NCBI GenBank assembly: GCA_948099385.1
Contig: CANUEZ040000020.1
Coordinates: 11,797,501-11,861,500 of the forward strand
DNA: 64,000 nt
From: Fasciola hepatica
Taxonomy: Eukaryota; Platyhelminthes; Trematoda; Plagiorchiida; Fasciolidae
Reading direction: 5' to 3'
Part shown: positions 59,001-63,679 of the stretch, piece by piece
Layout: every line of letters starts with the position of its first letter
Numbering within the stretch: position 1 is the first letter of the stretch
Made by a program: the position numbers and the translations under genes
The notes under the pieces: model-generated
The model's database searches: none
Told to the model about the DNA's origin: nothing
Seen by the model: only the letters and a program-made list of their open reading frames with translations

Positions 59001-60110
59001 GAAGTAATCACTCTACACCGCTTCCGTCGGGTTGGATACATTTTACGCACACCGTCTGATCGTCTACCATTTACTGAGCCATTCGCGCTTCTTAGATGTG
59101 ACTGGAATAAGTGGCGTGGCGGTCACACCATGACTTGGTATAGTCGTATGAAGAAGCTGACGGAAATACTGGCTTCACTTGTTGCGTCCCGACTTCCTGG
59201 TTCAGGACTAGAGGATAAGGATCTTCGTTGGTTAGAGATGTTGGTGGATATGGCTCCGAATCGAAGCCAGTAACGTGGATGCTGTGCGGTTGCTTAGGCG
59301 AGTCTCGTGTTCCGTAAACACCTGCACAGTTACAAAAGTCCTTGCGGTAAAACAGTCACGAAATCCAGTTCATTTTTATTCACCTCTTTTTTACGATTTT
59401 CCTTATTTGTGTTGTTCACACCATACCCGACTCCAGGCCCGATGCATTGTAATAGTATATAGTAGTCCGCTGTTGCCATGCTTATCATCGTGCACCCATA
59501 AAGGTCACTGTTTGGGTTTACATGTGCTGTTCATATAACTAATCATTATATCCAAAAGCTATGTTCGCTGCATAGGTCTCACTTCTTTGTTTATCCAACG
59601 CTTTGCAGGTGAACGATGCATACGAGAAGTCGGAACGTGAAGTTAGCCGTTTGGACAGGTTAATCAGTGGAGTGAAACGTGCGTACCATAATAAGCTTTT
59701 CCCCTTTGAGTATACACTTTCATTAAAAACCGTTAATTTGTTGAGCCAGTTTATGAGAATGTATTGAGAATGTATTGCTCCGTTTTCGACTGGACTGCGC
59801 CATGAAGTCGACTAAAATCACCGCCCACACGTTGTGTGGGCGGTGATCTGAATTTCCAGCTAGTCCTGTTAGCTGCTCACTTTTTGACCGCTACTTCCTG
59901 GTCATGTATCTACGACGATTATGTGAATTTTTAACCTTTTCGTCGTTGCTACTGATTATCTATAAGTATTTTTGTAGCAGCGGTCAAATCATATTGCACA
60001 TTTTCTCATCGCCTTTCACTTTTACAGAAGATCTTCACAAACAGCAGGCAGAGAATGATTCGCTTCGCAAAGAACTCGACGGTATTTTTCATGAGCTTCA
60101 GAATATATGA
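29301..60110 (+). CDS. Divergent tropomyosin, eight exons, exon 2 equivalent missing
   Basis: Tropomyosin is a coiled-coil dimer lying along actin filaments, regulating myosin and other partners. Exons: 29301-29414, 29453-29586, 29622-29739, 29779-29849, 29889-29964, 39531-39590, 59609-59678 and 60028-60110. All introns are GT-AG; the joined frame gives 241 residues without a stop. Lengths 114/134/118/71/76/60/70/83 equal animal tropomyosin exons 1a, 3, 4, 5, 6, (7, normally 63), 8 and 9, with matching phases. The 126-nt exon 2 (residues 39-80) is absent; the 38-nt intron 1 leaves no room for it. The N-terminus MEVVKERLAAI fits the MDAIKKKMQAM pattern. AKYDE falls exactly where tropomyosin has RKYEE. 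SEREVSRL matches AERSVTKL, and ELDGIFHEL matches ELDxTFxEL. Identity to typical tropomyosins is low (perhaps 25 percent), unusual for this family, so this is a divergent paralogue. Expression is not shown. Confidence 0.85.
29415..29888 (+). other. Four mini-introns of the tropomyosin gene
   Basis: Introns at 29415-29452 (38 nt), 29587-29621 (35 nt), 29740-29778 (39 nt) and 29850-29888 (39 nt). Each starts GT and ends AG, and most contain an in-frame stop or break the frame if retained. Introns of this size are known in the 5' parts of tapeworm and fluke genes. The choice for the fourth was set by the expected 71/76-nt exon pair; an alternative GT-AG pair (29842-29874) also keeps the frame and would add two residues. 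Confidence 0.75.
31353..31397. repeat. (AT)n microsatellite
   Basis: Uninterrupted AT dinucleotide run of about 22 units inside tropomyosin intron 5. Confidence 0.9.
32690..32900 (-). repeat. Retroposon fragment containing a hammerhead ribozyme
   Basis: On the minus strand a GTTGGCACCATGACTT segment (32890-32868) precedes a hammerhead core. The part before the core resembles sequences at 40995-41025 and 52525-52560 on the plus strand, so it belongs to a dispersed repeat family. Its limits and replication partner are not known. The GTGCTTCC following the cleavage point is shared with the SM-alpha-like SINE at 1067-1078. Confidence 0.6.
32799..32843 (-). ncRNA. Hammerhead ribozyme, consensus core intact
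   Basis: Minus strand, 5' to 3': stem I half GCACCA (32843-32838), then CTGATGAG (32837-32830). Stem II is GCTCT/AGAGC with an AACA loop (32830-32817). GAAAC follows (32816-32812), then a minimal stem III CTC/GAG with no loop. The cleavage triplet GTC is at 32807-32805, and the closing stem I half TGGTGC at 32804-32799. All conserved core bases are present. The loopless stem III is the form found in hammerheads of mobile elements, which work mainly as dimers or tandem copies. It lies antisense inside tropomyosin intron 5. Self-cleavage is predicted, not shown. Confidence 0.82.
33590..36390 (-). pseudogene. RTE-like retrotransposon copy 1 (dead)
   Basis: Minus strand order: endonuclease second half (36380-36040; D-F-S-A-Q-V for DFNAQV, TDNGDRLI, FLVGTNF), a poorly readable linker, and RT palm end (35020-34803; YADK instead of YADD). 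The thumb follows (34700-34600; RIQKTLTFA), then the C-terminal domain, traceable to about 33600 by nucleotide similarity to the intact copy (W-L-G-Y for WLGH near 33796). The first endonuclease third is missing. A leader-like stretch of the RTE family lies at 37400-37970, separated from this copy by another RTE fragment. Replacement of a catalytic Asp and many frameshifts show that it is inactive. Confidence 0.65.
36577..37335 (-). pseudogene. RTE-like copy 2, 5'-truncated 3' end
   Basis: A 159-codon frame (37105-36626) plus an upstream 62-codon frame encode the RT thumb and C-terminal domain: YGCESW, FDHRLLRS, HRVSNDEVH, GGHTMTWYSRM and MAPNRSQ. It ends with GTAAACACC at 36577. The last 0.7 kb is about 99 percent identical to the plus-strand fragment at 58616-59323. 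It separates the RTE leader at 37.4-38.0 kb from copy 1, so it probably inserted into that element. Confidence 0.8.
37400..37970 (-). mobile_element. RTE 5' leader remnant
   Basis: Two blocks recur in other RTE copies. One is at 37564-37615 (CCTTTGACTC, then AGTGGGGCGTTA), shared with 46535-46580. The other is at 37887-37955 (CCAGGTACTCCACTC, then CTGATAAACCACTTCTCTTCG), shared with 46848-46912. It probably belongs to copy 1, split off by copy 2. Confidence 0.55.
38520..39230 (-). pseudogene. RTE-like copy 3, RT fragment
   Basis: Minus strand: motif A DLTAAFDSVDR near 39120, finger/palm segment LYMNSRSRVR, motif B in altered form, and an intact motif C (LEYADDIVL) at about 38840, followed by FAPRMCKMLLQDW. 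The C-terminal domain is largely deleted; the text jumps near 38620 to the terminal part also seen at 42545-42600. It is truncated at its 5' side just before motif A. Confidence 0.7.
39531..39590 (+). CDS. Tropomyosin exon 6 (exon 7 equivalent)
   Basis: A 60-nt open exon after TTCATTCCAG and before GTGAGT, encoding GEAIDNLEVKLSEVKNRLET. It starts and ends in phase 0, as tropomyosin exon 7 does. The animal exon is normally 63 nt, so one residue is missing and the heptad register slips by one here. It lies alone between a 9.6-kb and a 20-kb intron full of retrotransposons. Confidence 0.75.
39600..39825. other. Start of tropomyosin intron 6
   Basis: AT-rich sequence with no recognised feature. 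Confidence 0.4.
39829..40100 (+). repeat. tRNA-derived SINE (Leu/Ser-like head), copy 1
   Basis: The head has box A TGGTCGAGCGG (39839-39849) and box B GGTTCGAATCC (39882-39892). Both match RNA polymerase III promoters of tRNA-Leu/Ser type, and the acceptor-like ends CGGTGG and CCACCG can pair. About 200 bp of unrelated body follows, with the conserved end GAGGTATATACCCCTTCCACTGCACTCATG. The same body occurs at 60970-61235 (minus) and 52045-52290, proving a dispersed SINE rather than a tRNA gene. Confidence 0.82.
40101..40950. other. Unassigned intronic sequence
   Basis: No gene or element recognised within tropomyosin intron 6. Confidence 0.35.
40955..42335 (-). pseudogene. RTE-like copy 4, RT half (3' part)
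   Basis: Minus strand from 42335: ALGSHNASDPDGLPQALF (family: GKAAGPDELPPVLF), RRGVSLIPVASKLLA, AAFDSFD (motif A), SSGVQQRCLISPFLFNF (motif B), YADN (motif C, second Asp lost, about 41630). Then FVPSKCKKVLRDW, thumb SSRIKRARSAFANLQH, and C-terminal HRVSNDGVRRRV. The preceding linker is not next to it but at 44950-45280, so copy 4 is split by copy 5. Confidence 0.75.
42340..44935 (-). pseudogene. RTE-like copy 5, nested and internally deleted
   Basis: Minus strand order: endonuclease start (44760-44700; IDVCCIQETYIQDPNS), endonuclease end (44400-44250; CSDHRLFLASKNF, then WRGCIQDCRSYW), and linker (44080-43900; SLIKNAL, then ISAESLRLLNARQSIPAGSE). A second linker piece (43620-43525; SPPTEAETRKEI) joins directly to the RT palm (43510; YANSRAKFVLAV). 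Then come YADD (43300), thumb and the 3' terminus (42726-42490). About 110 residues of the RT fingers and motif A are deleted at about 43525. Flanks on both sides belong to copy 4. Confidence 0.68.
44940..46930 (-). pseudogene. RTE-like copy 4, leader, endonuclease and linker (5' part)
   Basis: Minus strand: family leader blocks (46912-46535), endonuclease (46139-45870; ARGQAGAGFILSMKAEHALLDWIPV, Y-M-Q-T-G-C-S-S), endonuclease end SDHALVLARFPLRL (45570), and linker (45280-44950; ATYNEVRKSLRRQLIR, AASIGNARNLFRLIR, RWAQHFKGQFSRP). The linker stops where the RT should start; the RT resumes at 42335. Confidence 0.7.
46959..47011. repeat. (AT)n microsatellite
   Basis: About 26 AT units flanked by GTT and AAC. 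It creates chance Tyr-Ile frames on both strands, which are not genes. Confidence 0.92.
47100..50115 (-). pseudogene. RTE-like copy 6, nearly full-length but dead
   Basis: Minus strand: endonuclease (50114-49377; YNARTPVQIGQHASLA, CCFSETRLQDASS, AGDLTARVGRL with N changed to T, SDNGDRLL, QIDHVPISHRW), linker (49106-48690; RRHISADTRYNEA, ASGNSRKFFQLIR) and RT (48520-48093; NHRGISLISVAS, EEQAGFRPGRGCTDQ, FLDIGAAFDSAD). Motif C is YAHD at about 48010, so a catalytic Asp is lost. A long open stretch (48096-47284, 270 codons) covers thumb and C-terminal domain (YGCETW, FDHRCLQT, HHVSNDEVQRRV, WLGHVLRM). At least three frameshifts. It gives the most complete view of the family besides the intact copy. 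Confidence 0.82.
50116..51250 (-). promoter_or_regulatory. RTE copy 6 leader with internal duplication
   Basis: The part at 50964-51092 is roughly 85 percent identical to 58095-58236, upstream of the intact RTE copy, including CACACCACGT and GGTGCAGTCTCGTCGTGATGG. The block at 50480-50512 (CGCAAGGCAGCGGGA) matches 57967-57990. A segment is present twice: 50585-50735 and 51105-51246 (shared TTGTACGCTTCATACGCCA, GTCAGTCAACC and GAGAGCGCCGG). Leaders of RTE elements hold the promoter; whether the duplication matters is unknown. Confidence 0.6.
51270..51715 (-). pseudogene. CR1/Jockey-type RT fragment
   Basis: A 97-codon minus-strand frame has the arrangement found after the FADD box of CR1/Jockey enzymes: KLNTLRSLDCIFS, then VRLNSKPLS, then VKYLELNLDNNSRW followed by T-T-H-S-K. 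It is unlike the RTE copies around it. Only the thumb region survives. Confidence 0.55.
51716..52040. other. Unassigned intronic sequence
   Basis: No feature recognised. Confidence 0.35.
52045..52290 (+). repeat. tRNA-derived SINE (Leu/Ser-like), diverged copy 2
   Basis: Shares with the copy at 39829 the box B region (GATTCAAATCC near 52112), the GCCACTT...CAGTAATCGATTGTCG body and the GGTATGTACC end. Box A is degraded, so this copy is older. Confidence 0.65.
52291..53910. other. Intronic sequence with one repeat end
   Basis: At 52525-52560 the sequence GTTGGCACTATGCTTGACTT followed by AAGCCGGTG and AAATAAATAAG resembles the repeat around the hammerhead at 32.8 kb and looks like a retroposon 3' end. 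The remainder shows nothing I can name. Confidence 0.4.
53915..54430 (+). pseudogene. RTE-like copy 7, first part (linker and RT start)
   Basis: Plus strand: linker (54035-54165; WSPIKNSQ, CLVVRPWISADSLHLQNANRPISADS) runs directly into the RT fingers (54175-54280; LIFKKGSCTECTNHTGI, IPIATALLASVVLHKFYH) and then CIDQ near 54340. About 130 residues between linker and RT are deleted at about 54170. The continuation is probably at 58240-59323 on the same strand, beyond the intact element. Confidence 0.65.
54587..57916 (-). CDS. Intact RTE-like endonuclease-reverse transcriptase (1109 aa)
   Basis: This single-ORF retrotransposon protein nicks the target and reverse transcribes element RNA at the nick. 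ATG at 57916. Residues 1-112: Ser/Pro-rich leader. EEP endonuclease 115-372: N119 (GSFNVRTL), E148 (SETR), D272 and N274 (GDFNAQVG), D300, D342-H343 (QIDHIA), D368-H369 (ESDHAS). Linker 420-560. RT: GPDELPP (602), HRGISLIP (659), FRPGRGCIDQ (695), motif A D728 (FLDLKGAFDSVD), motif B RQGCPLSPFLFNF (786), motif C YADD (829-832). Thumb and C-terminal domain: SKARAAYAGL, YGCETW, FDHRCLRSI, WLGHVLRM, GGQQMTW. All catalytic residues are present and there is no stop or frameshift in 1109 codons. Length and layout fit the RTE clade. It lies antisense in tropomyosin intron 6, probably inserted into copy 7. Confidence 0.93.
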   Translation of the reverse strand: MAGHPSSTRPTSPMNCTTTKNSILHRSSRRLIRTALPIASSGVGSDKCATAQSSLSVIQPLSSVPNHPSLPHLSTHNAPIDNTVDTRNDSLSNSVGNNPLTGNSHFLKPRQPLNLGSFNVRTLMQVGQQACLALTMNSLKIHVCCLSETRIQDSSNVIQLTAPGISSRYILRTSGDEAARAVGQRGVGIVLTDKAEAALLDWIPVNSRLCAVRLQGSVGVRKDSCVKRNLFVISAYAPTDCSSDLQKDEFYDELATLVRRSKGSDIVVLAGDFNAQVGKLSVSEACLGGRCALPADRTDNGDRLLQFCADNRLFLSSTNFRHSSRRTATWRSNSTGTLSQIDHIAVSYRWRSSVQNCRSYWSVYVESDHASVLMRLSLQLHGYRRKPQTGLAVQRLCDPDVCTRYEQKLAHELGSTTNSHVDEHWAHIKQAMHVAAGFACGPGSVVHQRHWISQESLSIMEQKRQLSNRKEMNKMRRKLRRQVTRSLKKGRENWWVNVAKQMEVAAASGNSQRLFKLIRDTSGRRTQVSEAICNRNGEPIHNKQQRLDRWAEYFKEQFSWPHASVVTPVSTTVTPWVVSLEPPSEVEVESCIRLLRRGKAAGPDELPPVLFKLGGEALIKSLTALLRDIWKEERIPLIWSESLIVPIFKKGIRNDCSNHRGISLIPIVTKVLASILLHRLTSARERNVREQQAGFRPGRGCIDQIFTLRRLLETRHTHRRSTIMLFLDLKGAFDSVDRTSLFSTLHRKGMPQKFVNLLRSLYSHTSGRVRVYGELSGRFETTSGVRQGCPLSPFLFNFVMDEIMESGLQNLQDVGVELGDSEKLCDLDYADDVVCLFESTEHAQRALDNLARAVAPFGMRFAPSKCKVMLQDWTSTIPSLMLDGEVLSVVDHFTYLGSCVTTDGSTVVEVSTRISKARAAYAGLKHLWRRSDISLKLKGRVYCATVRSVLLYGCETWSLRAEDIRRLEVFDHRCLRSIARIGWNSRVSNDEVRKRVLGTNSENVLSQRIQLSRLRWLGHVLRMANTRLPYRVLFFVPPRKWKRPRGGQQMTWQRGMRKCTADLGKVGASRLRGWGPKDPCTSWLETLKDMAANREQWRSCCHFLSNQNV
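57917..58240 (-). promoter_or_regulatory. 5' leader of the intact RTE element
   Basis: Similar to the leader of copy 6 from the ORF start outwards (CGCAAGGCAGCGGGATGG at 57976-57993; CATCACACCACGT at 58198-58210; GTCTCGTCGTGATGG at 58222-58236). The similarity stops at about 58236, which I take as the element's 5' end or very near it. A promoter is expected here but no motif was confirmed. Confidence 0.6.
58241..59323 (+). pseudogene. RTE-like copy 7, second part (RT palm to 3' end)
   Basis: Plus strand: LYRHAAGGVR (58273), motif B SSGVQQGCTISPF (58336), degraded motif C (FDDILLL, 58477), FVPLECEVLFHDW, and CNEQLLSVKSFKSLGRYIATEGG. Then comes the 159-codon C-terminal frame (58794-59273) with YGCESW, HRVSNDEVH and GGHTMTWYSRM. 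From 58616 on it is about 99 percent identical to the minus-strand copy 2. It ends at GTAAACACC (59315-59323). The intact RTE element separates it from its probable first part at 53.9-54.4 kb. Confidence 0.75.
59609..59678 (+). CDS. Tropomyosin exon 7 (exon 8 equivalent)
   Basis: Exactly 70 nt, after CTTTGCAG and before GTGCGT, in phase 0 and out phase 1, like tropomyosin exon 8. It encodes 23 residues beginning VNDAYEKSEREVSRLDRL, which align without gaps to the AETRAEFAERSVTKLEKS region of other tropomyosins. Confidence 0.8.
59817..59847. repeat. Perfect 13-bp hairpin
   Basis: ATCACCGCCCACA (59817-59829) pairs with TGTGGGCGGTGAT (59835-59847) around the loop CGTTG. It lies in the 349-nt last tropomyosin intron (59679-60027). 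Function unknown. Confidence 0.85.
60028..60110 (+). CDS. Tropomyosin last exon (exon 9 equivalent)
   Basis: Follows TTTTACAG and ends with TGA at 60108-60110. It contributes the last 27 residues including KELDGIFHELQNI, equal in length and pattern to the family's C-terminal exon, which forms the head-to-tail overlap of neighbouring molecules on actin. Confidence 0.82.
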
Positions 60111-60600
60111 CCCACTGATGCATCAACTGGTCCCTTCACCTTGTGTTCACCTATGCAGGACTTCCGTGAATGCTTCTTCTTGGCAACCGCATTTTGATCG
60201 TGAATCGAAACGACGAACCTCTGACTTTCGTCGTCTTTTGTGTTCACCCAATGCTCGTGCGACGCCAGTGCATTGATTCTCTTATGTGTGTTTGTGCGTG
60301 CGAGCTTGAATGAATCGTTAGATTTTTGCTGGTGCGACTTTGTGCACTGCATGTCCGTCCTGCCTTGGCACATTTGTCCGTCCAGCCGAAACATCGCCCA
60401 CATCCATTCACCCGCTCACCCGACCGAACCCGATCCTTCTGACCTGCTCACCGACTATTCGATTCCAACCTGAAACTGCCGCATTCCATTCTTTTTTGGT
60501 ATATTTTTTTCGTTCTGTTCAGATCACGTCACTTCAATCACATTGCTTTTAACCCAGCGCCCTTCCTGTTTGTTCCTGTATTTACTTCAGCAAATAAAAC
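60111..60600 (+). terminator. Tropomyosin 3' region with poly(A) signal
   Basis: No further coding motif. The first clear AATAAA after the stop codon is at 60593-60598, which would give a 3' untranslated region of about 0.5 kb. Use of this site is inferred. Confidence 0.4.
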
Positions 60601-60965
60601 AATGCCAACCTTTCTCGAAAATGTTTGTCCGTTTTTCTTCAAGTCGTTTGGGTCCAAGTGAAATGAAATGCGTATTTCCTAACAGATGGGTTGTTGAATT
60701 CATGGATTACGTGATACGTGAATGTAGAGAGCAGTTTTCTGTTGGATGTACCACTGGATTCTTGATGACAATGAAGACCTGGGAATTTATTACGTCCGGC
60801 TCGCCTTCCATGTTCTTCACTCTGGCTGTTAGTTTTCACCGCCTCGGGATTCTGCCGTTGGTCCTCTTATTTTTGCGAAGACTTTCTAGTGCTGTGTTGT
60901 TGACGTTCATTTAGCCTCGACTTTTTCCGCATTTTTTAATTGCCTTGACAAAAAGATACTCTTCT
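60601..60965. other. Unassigned, downstream of tropomyosin
   Basis: A 123-codon plus frame (60543-60914) is open but has no motif I recognise and overlaps the presumed 3' untranslated end of tropomyosin. Confidence 0.3.
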
Positions 60966-60969
60966 CTCT

Positions 60970-61235
60970 TTATTACATTCTTGGTCATGAGTGCAGTGGA
61001 ACGAGTATACCTCATGGCCACAAAGGCCCACTGCACTACCAGGGGTAACCGACCGTCAAACCCTGAAACTTGTAGTGGAGAACCGTATTGGATCTCAGTA
61101 GGTCAGGTGTCGTAACAAGCAGGACGACAGTGGGGATTACTGTTTCCCACCAATGTGACCGGTGATGACGGGGATTCGAACCTCCGAGGGGGTAGTCAAA
61201 AGTTCTGCACCTCTCGACCGCCACCGGCTTCAAAT
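60970..61235 (-). repeat. tRNA-derived SINE (Leu/Ser-like), copy 3
   Basis: Minus-strand copy of the SINE at 39829. The head reads GCCGGTGGCGGTCGAGAGG (61229-61211), box B GGTTCGAATCC (61180-61170), and the end GAGGTATACTCGTTCCACTGC with GTAATAAAG as tail. Good conservation of both promoter boxes suggests a younger copy. Confidence 0.82.
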
Positions 61236-62235
61236 CCCCTTCCTACCTACTTTCTTTCCAGTGACGTGTTTAAGAGCCGCCTTAAACTCCCGGAGACGTC
61301 ACGCTTCATTTAATTTGACTAAACTATTATGGGTTGTTATTCGGAAAATCACGTTGTATTCACCCACCTGACTGGGAGAGGTATGTATAATCATCTCCGG
61401 TGACAAAATGATGGTTGTTGATTTACCTCCCCAATTCTTCCTCAGTTTTTTATCGGTTTAGTGATGGTTCTGTTCGTGGATTCGGCAAATCGCTCTGACT
61501 CCGTCTTTCACCTGTTGGTATTTGGTGGGGACGTTGAAAGGTAGGCAACTGCTGTATTCTCTTTTGACTCAAAAATATATAGAAAACGCGAGTGGCGAAT
61601 GAGCTCGTTTTCGGTATTATTCGGTGAATTTCGCAATCGCGAAGAGATCCATAATCTTTTAGCCGTTTCATGTTAACATGTCTCTTGCGAATCTGATTTG
61701 TTCTCAGTAGTTTTCCTCTTCGCCTATTAGTTTAGTCGCTCAACCAAGCAGCTTCGTCAGCGGGTGTTCCAGAATCAGAACGACAATCACGGAAAAGTAG
61801 ACAAATAATTAACATCTCCGTGAACAAAATTGATGGTCCAACGCAGACGATCTCATTTGCAGCAAAACGGTTTGTTGACATTACAAGCATTTTATTATGG
61901 TCAATACTAATCAAATGGTAGGCGCGTTCTGGGTCTAATGCGTTCTGTAAATCCATTTTGCTTTTGGAATTTAATCAAAGGTTGGTGCTCAGTCATGAGT
62001 AGACTCTCTGAGATGGATCCACAACTGTAGTAGCTTGATGAAAACGCGTGCACTGTAAAGCGCGTGAACTGCTATTAATCCCTCTCTGTTTTCATGCGAT
62101 TACTTTTTAACCAGACCGCTTAGGATTGTCACATTTGGCATGCTAATTGCTGCGTCAATTACGCACGCGGATTTAAGTGTGGTACAGGAAAATTCATTTA
62201 TCCCTGAAAATATGCCTGAATAGGTGCGAAATACA
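61236..62235. other. Unassigned sequence
   Basis: No gene or element recognised. Confidence 0.35.
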
Positions 62236-62239
62236 ATCA

Positions 62240-63125
62240 AACTCATCCATACACTAATAGCTGAAGGTGTCATTGGTTGCGAAACATAGTGATCTTTACT
62301 GGTAATGACTGAAAGACAACGTCCAGGCATGATCCCCGTTATATTCCGGATGTTTTCAGGTTCTATGCTTTCCCATTCATCGAGGATGGCGGACGTGAAC
62401 GCGTACAAAGCTCCGATAACTGTTCGAGACGCACAGACTCGCCTTATTATCAGACCCCAGGTATTTTCAATCCTGTTTAAGTCTAGACTGTGCACGAGCC
62501 AGACTGCGGACTTGATGTTTCGGGACCAAAGCCAGATTTTGGTGGGGCTGGCCGTACGTATGGTCGCGTTGTCATATTGAAATATTGTTGTACTCGGTTG
62601 ATTGTACGGAATCAACGTGAGCAGAGGTTTACTCAGTGTTGTGACGAAGTCAGCGTTTACGTCCCTTCTAGAAACGCTAGCCGAGATTTTCCGTTTTTTG
62701 AAGCGCGATCTAGGCCATCAGAAAACGCTGGATGACTGAGGTCCAGCTTACTTCTGAAGTCGTTCCTGTACTGTATGGTTCCATCGGGGTGGTTTAAATG
62801 ACATTCCTCGCTAAATGTCACATTATCCTATTCAGCATTCCAAGTGGTGTGATTCATGACCCATTCTTATCGGTTTTGAAAATGACGATCAGTCAGTCTT
62901 ATAGGACACTGATCTCATCTATTCGTATTTCATGTGGTGCAGACTCTAGGAGTTGCTGTACACGCCGAAAGCTTACATTCGGTTACAAGGGCCTCTGCAA
63001 CTGCGACACATCCGTAAATTGGTTCGAAGAATCGCGCAAGTCTTCTGCAGGTATGATAGGAGATTTTTATTTGAATCCAGCGTTTCCTCTTAACGACAAT
63101 GATTGGCGTCATTCAAGAAGTTATA
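62240..63125 (-). pseudogene. Tc1/mariner transposase relic (DD34E)
   Basis: A DNA transposon of the cut-and-paste type. The minus frame 62615-62100 holds the second half of the catalytic domain: IFQYDNA (Asp at about 62573) and DLNRIENTW (Glu at about 62468) with exactly 34 residues between. This is the DD34E spacing of Tc1-like transposases. It is followed by R-C-L-S-V-I. Upstream in other frames, FSEEC (about 62810) stands where FSDES, with the first catalytic Asp, is expected, and a basic helix-turn-helix-like part lies near 63040-62930. Stops and frame changes between the halves and the Asp-to-Glu change make it inactive. Terminal inverted repeats were not found. Confidence 0.78.
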
Positions 63126-63670
63126 AATAACTATTGTTGATCTAGAAGTTTTCTGGGGAATCTGGTTTATGTTTTCCCTCCCCAAGTCTTTGTGTACGAG
63201 TATTTTCCCAGCTCAGAAGGCCTGGAACCTCGTGTCATCCCTCTGTTATGACAAATGAGAGGTCTCTACTTTCAATCAGAACGTATAGCTCGAGTGAACT
63301 TTGTTCGAGAATCACCTGTGACGTGAATACTGATTAGTAGCACATCTCAGTATCATTACCGCTTTCGTTTTTTCGACTCATCCAGGTTTGGGTTTAATAG
63401 TATTTCGCACCGTTACAGGCATATTTTCCGGGAGAAATCGATTTATCTGTTTCACGCTTGAAATCCGCGTGCATATTTGATACAATAATGGGTTGACACA
63501 TCAGTATGACAAAATCGGTTACAAAGTAATTGGGTTTGAAAGTAATTGCAGAAAAAAGGATGAGTTTGATAGCATTTCGTGTACTATGATGGTCGGTGAT
63601 ACGGAATTTTATCCGAAAAGTGAATAAGCCATACAAGCTTGCGTCACCACTGTTACCAGCAAGTGATATG
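63126..63670. other. Unassigned sequence
   Basis: No feature recognised. Confidence 0.35.
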
Positions 63671-63679
63671 AATCGCTGA

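Noticed and set aside
60543..60914. 123-codon plus frame after tropomyosin as a separate gene
   Set aside because: It spans the likely poly(A) signal of tropomyosin, has no recognisable domain and no splice or promoter context.
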